The notes beneath the pieces were generated by a model. It was not told the DNA's origin. It was given only the letters and a program-made list of their open reading frames with translations, and searched no databases. The position numbers were made by a program, and so were the translations under genes. Positions 5,653-7,382 of a DNA stretch of 7,382 nucleotides are shown one piece after another (positions within the stretch are counted from its first letter, which is position 1; every line of letters begins with the position of its first letter). Where the stretch lies: contig JALTZE010000001.1 in assembly GCA_027051315.1 (NCBI GenBank), positions 22,527 through 29,908 of the forward strand, written 5' to 3'. The DNA comes from Micavibrio sp. Lineage in GTDB: Bacteria > Pseudomonadota > Alphaproteobacteria > Micavibrionales > Micavibrionaceae.

Positions 5653-5994
5653 ATGATAGGAACGATAAAGACTGGCGGAACTATAACAGCCATATTCGCA
5701 ATTTTAATAGGGGGTGGGGGTAGCCTTGCTAAAAATGATGATATAGATTATGAAATTGCACAATTGCAAAATACTCTGTCTCAGGAGATACCGAAGATTG
5801 TTCCCAATCCTGTTATAGCAAGATGTGTCGTTGATGATATTATTTCCAAGCACAGTACAGAATTAAGAATAAAGTCATTACTTCCATGGGAAAATGAAAT
5901 AGGCGATAGTAAAGCTTTTTCTGATGAACAGTTAGCGCATGCTACAAGAAAATGTGCAAGAAAAGCAAATAATATGACTGTACAATTGCGTTAA
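5653..5994 (+). CDS. Small secreted protein of unknown function
   Basis: A 113-residue protein I do not recognise. It starts MIGTIKTGGTITAIFAILIG, a plausible Sec signal peptide with a Gly-rich end and probable cleavage after SLA (24-26), leaving about 87 periplasmic or exported residues. The mature part is hydrophilic and probably mostly helical, with two cysteines (58 and 101) that could form a disulfide, and a lone LLPWENEIGD turn near the middle. The ATG is fixed by an in-frame TGA six bases upstream and no later usable start; its ribosome site is weak. Eleven bases of almost pure G (GGGGGTGGGGG, 5710-5720) encode part of the signal peptide, striking in such AT-rich DNA. It precedes ilvA by 48 bases in the same direction and may be co-transcribed with it, although no functional link is evident. 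The intact signal peptide and open frame support a real gene. Confidence 0.65.
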   Translation: MIGTIKTGGTITAIFAILIGGGGSLAKNDDIDYEIAQLQNTLSQEIPKIVPNPVIARCVVDDIISKHSTELRIKSLLPWENEIGDSKAFSDEQLAHATRKCARKANNMTVQLR

Positions 5995-6042
5995 AAAACC
6001 TTAATTTCTCCTTCGCTACGGATTTAAAAAAACAGGTATATT

Positions 6043-7260
6043 ATGAGAATTTCATATGAAGATATATTAAAAGCCAAAGAAAAAATTGGCAAAGACGTGA
6101 TTCATACTCCTATGATAGAGGCCACAAGGCTTTCTTCTCGTTCAGAGGTCAATATATGGCTAAAGCTTGAAAATTTACAACATACGGCAGCTTTCAAAGC
6201 AAGGGGAGCATTAAATAAGCTTATAAATCTTTCAGAAAAAGAAAAGAAAAAAGGTGTAATTGCATGTTCAGCAGGTAATCATGCTCAAGGGGTGGCATAT
6301 AATGCTTCTCGACTGGGGATACCTTCTATTATCGTCATGCCAAAAGGTACTCCTTTTAACAAAATTCAAAAAACAGAAGAATTTGGGGCAAAAGTTGATA
6401 TTTATGGTAATAATTTTGACGAAGCAGCAAAATACACCAAAGAACGCTCAGAAAAAGAAGGCTTAACCTACATACATCCTTTTGATGATGATTATGTAGT
6501 AGCAGGACAAGGAACAATCGCAATGGAAATGTTAGAAGATATTCCAAATCTTGATGCTATAATTGTTCCCATTGGTGGTGGTGGTTTAATTTCTGGTATT
6601 GCTGTCGCTGCTAAAAATATAAATCCTGATATTAAAATAATAGGTGCACAAACAGAGCTTTATGATGCTGCTAAAAGAATCAATAGTGGGAATCACGATA
6701 TTCCACAAGGAGGAGGAACATTAGCAGAAGGTATAGCAGTAAAATATCCATCAGAAAAGAATATGGAAATAATAAACAAGCTAGTAGATGAAATTTTTGT
6801 ATTAAGCGAAGTTCAGATAGAAGAAGCAGTATTCCATCTTCTTAGTGCTGAAAAAATGGTGGCAGAGGGAGCAGCGGGAGCTGCTCTTGCAGTAGTACTT
6901 GAATATCCAGAAAAGTTTAAAGATAAAAAAGTTGGAATAGTAATAAGTGGTGGAAATATAGATTCTAGAATATTGTCAACTCTGATTATGAGAGGAATGG
7001 TAAGAGATGGAAGAATTACTCGCTTAAGATTTGAAATAGATGATACACCTGGGCAGCTTGCTGATATTTCAAGAATAATAGGTGAAGAAGGCGCAAATGT
7101 CATAGAAGTAATTCATCAAAGAATGATGCAAGCTGTACCTTTGAAAAGAGCTGAGCTTGATGTAGTTATAGAAGCAAGAGATGAACAGCATGCACATGAA
7201 ATTGTTGAAGAATTAAGAAATACAGGATTTATTGTGCATGTAATGAATGAACTGGCTTGA
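6043..7260 (+). CDS. ilvA: Threonine ammonia-lyase, single ACT domain form
   Basis: Cytoplasmic PLP enzyme (threonine dehydratase) converting L-threonine to 2-oxobutanoate and ammonia, the first step from threonine to isoleucine. At 405 residues it matches the medium-length form with one C-terminal ACT domain, shorter than E. coli IlvA (~514) and longer than TdcB (~329). The fold-type II PLP domain shows AAFKARGAL (49-57) with Lys52 as the Schiff-base lysine, SAGNHAQG (76-83), the phosphate-binding GGGGL (178-182) and SGGNID (302-307). The ACT domain (about 327-400) starts LRFEIDDTPGQLADI and suggests allosteric control by an amino acid, probably isoleucine and/or valine; the effector cannot be read from sequence. 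AGG lies six bases before the ATG. Members of this form may also act on serine, so a catabolic role is possible. No other branched-chain amino-acid gene is nearby, and all visible key residues are intact. Confidence 0.94.
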   Translation: MRISYEDILKAKEKIGKDVIHTPMIEATRLSSRSEVNIWLKLENLQHTAAFKARGALNKLINLSEKEKKKGVIACSAGNHAQGVAYNASRLGIPSIIVMPKGTPFNKIQKTEEFGAKVDIYGNNFDEAAKYTKERSEKEGLTYIHPFDDDYVVAGQGTIAMEMLEDIPNLDAIIVPIGGGGLISGIAVAAKNINPDIKIIGAQTELYDAAKRINSGNHDIPQGGGTLAEGIAVKYPSEKNMEIINKLVDEIFVLSEVQIEEAVFHLLSAEKMVAEGAAGAALAVVLEYPEKFKDKKVGIVISGGNIDSRILSTLIMRGMVRDGRITRLRFEIDDTPGQLADISRIIGEEGANVIEVIHQRMMQAVPLKRAELDVVIEARDEQHAHEIVEELRNTGFIVHVMNELA

Positions 7261-7269
7261 TTTTACGAA

Positions 7270-7286
7270 AAACATGTAATATGTTT
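7270..7286 (+). repeat. Small AT-rich hairpin after ilvA
   Basis: AAACAT (7270-7275) and ATGTTT (7281-7286) form a perfect 6-base stem with a 5-base loop, ten bases after the ilvA stop. It is only followed by a mixed AT sequence, not a T tract, so it is at best a weak terminator or a 3' stabilising hairpin. Confidence 0.3.
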
Positions 7287-7313
7287 ACGTATAAATATGT
7301 AATAAAGAAATAA

Positions 7314-7342
7314 TTGAACAGGGAAATATTAAAAAATATAAT
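7314..7342 (+). promoter_or_regulatory. Strong candidate sigma-70 type promoter pointing out of the window
   Basis: TTGAAC (7314-7319, starting with the key TTGA) is followed after exactly 17 bases by a perfect TATAAT (7337-7342). The expected start point is near 7349. It lies downstream of ilvA and would drive a gene or RNA beginning beyond the right edge. This is the best promoter match I found in the window. Confidence 0.6.
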
Positions 7343-7347
7343 ATTTC
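7323..7347. repeat. 8-base inverted repeat overlapping the outward promoter
   Basis: GAAATATT (7323-7330) and AATATTTC (7340-7347) are perfect reverse complements separated by nine bases, and can be lengthened by two G-T wobble pairs in RNA. The right arm overlaps the TATAAT hexamer and the left arm lies in the spacer, so the dyad could be an operator, or a structure at the end of ilvA transcripts. There is no T tract to make it a standard terminator. Confidence 0.4.
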
Positions 7348-7382
7348 TTAAATCTTGGAAACTGTTAAGGCTATATAACAGC

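Noticed and set aside
7323..7347. Intrinsic terminator for ilvA
   Set aside because: The stem is entirely AT-rich apart from its ends and no T tract follows; listed as an inverted repeat instead.

Overview
The window reads as a piece of the chromosome of an AT-rich Gram-negative bacterium, most likely an alphaproteobacterium. The supporting signs are an ADP-heptose synthesis gene (lipopolysaccharide core), two lipoproteins, a D-alanyl-D-alanine carboxypeptidase with a C-terminal SPOR domain, and a single-pass pilin-like protein opening with a G-N-[VI]-L type hydrophobic segment, a type I associate with alphaproteobacteria. The assignment is inference from gene content and base composition; there is no rRNA or other phylogenetic marker. 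No transposase, integrase, phage gene, tRNA, rRNA or CRISPR array was seen.

Layout. (1) Positions 2-1087 (+): 3' part of the bifunctional heptose kinase/adenylyltransferase hldE, cut by the left edge. (2) 1163-2415 (+): two lipoprotein genes overlapping as ATGA; the second has a FlgO-type domain and the first looks like a distant relative. A candidate extended -10 promoter lies just ahead of them. (3) 2438-5327 (-): phoH, then a SPOR-domain D-Ala-D-Ala carboxypeptidase, then the pilin-like gene. The last two share a TAATG junction and are probably translationally coupled. The carboxypeptidase has its own good candidate promoter in the 110-base gap after phoH. The lipoprotein and pilin-like genes converge at 2415/2438. 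(4) 5328-5652: a 325-base divergent intergenic region rich in small inverted repeats. (5) 5653-7260 (+): a small secreted protein of unknown function, then a threonine ammonia-lyase with one ACT domain. (6) 7261-7382: non-coding tail with a near-consensus sigma-70 type promoter pointing out of the window.

Most of the content concerns the cell envelope: LPS heptose precursor, lipoproteins, peptidoglycan trimming at the septum and a pilin-like membrane protein, with two housekeeping genes (phoH, ilvA). I see no clear undescribed defence or mobile system. The points most worth a second look are the carboxypeptidase/pilin-like coupling, the FlgO-like lipoprotein pair, the structured phoH leader, the orphan secreted protein with a G-rich tract in its signal sequence, and the strong outward promoter overlapping a hairpin at the right edge.
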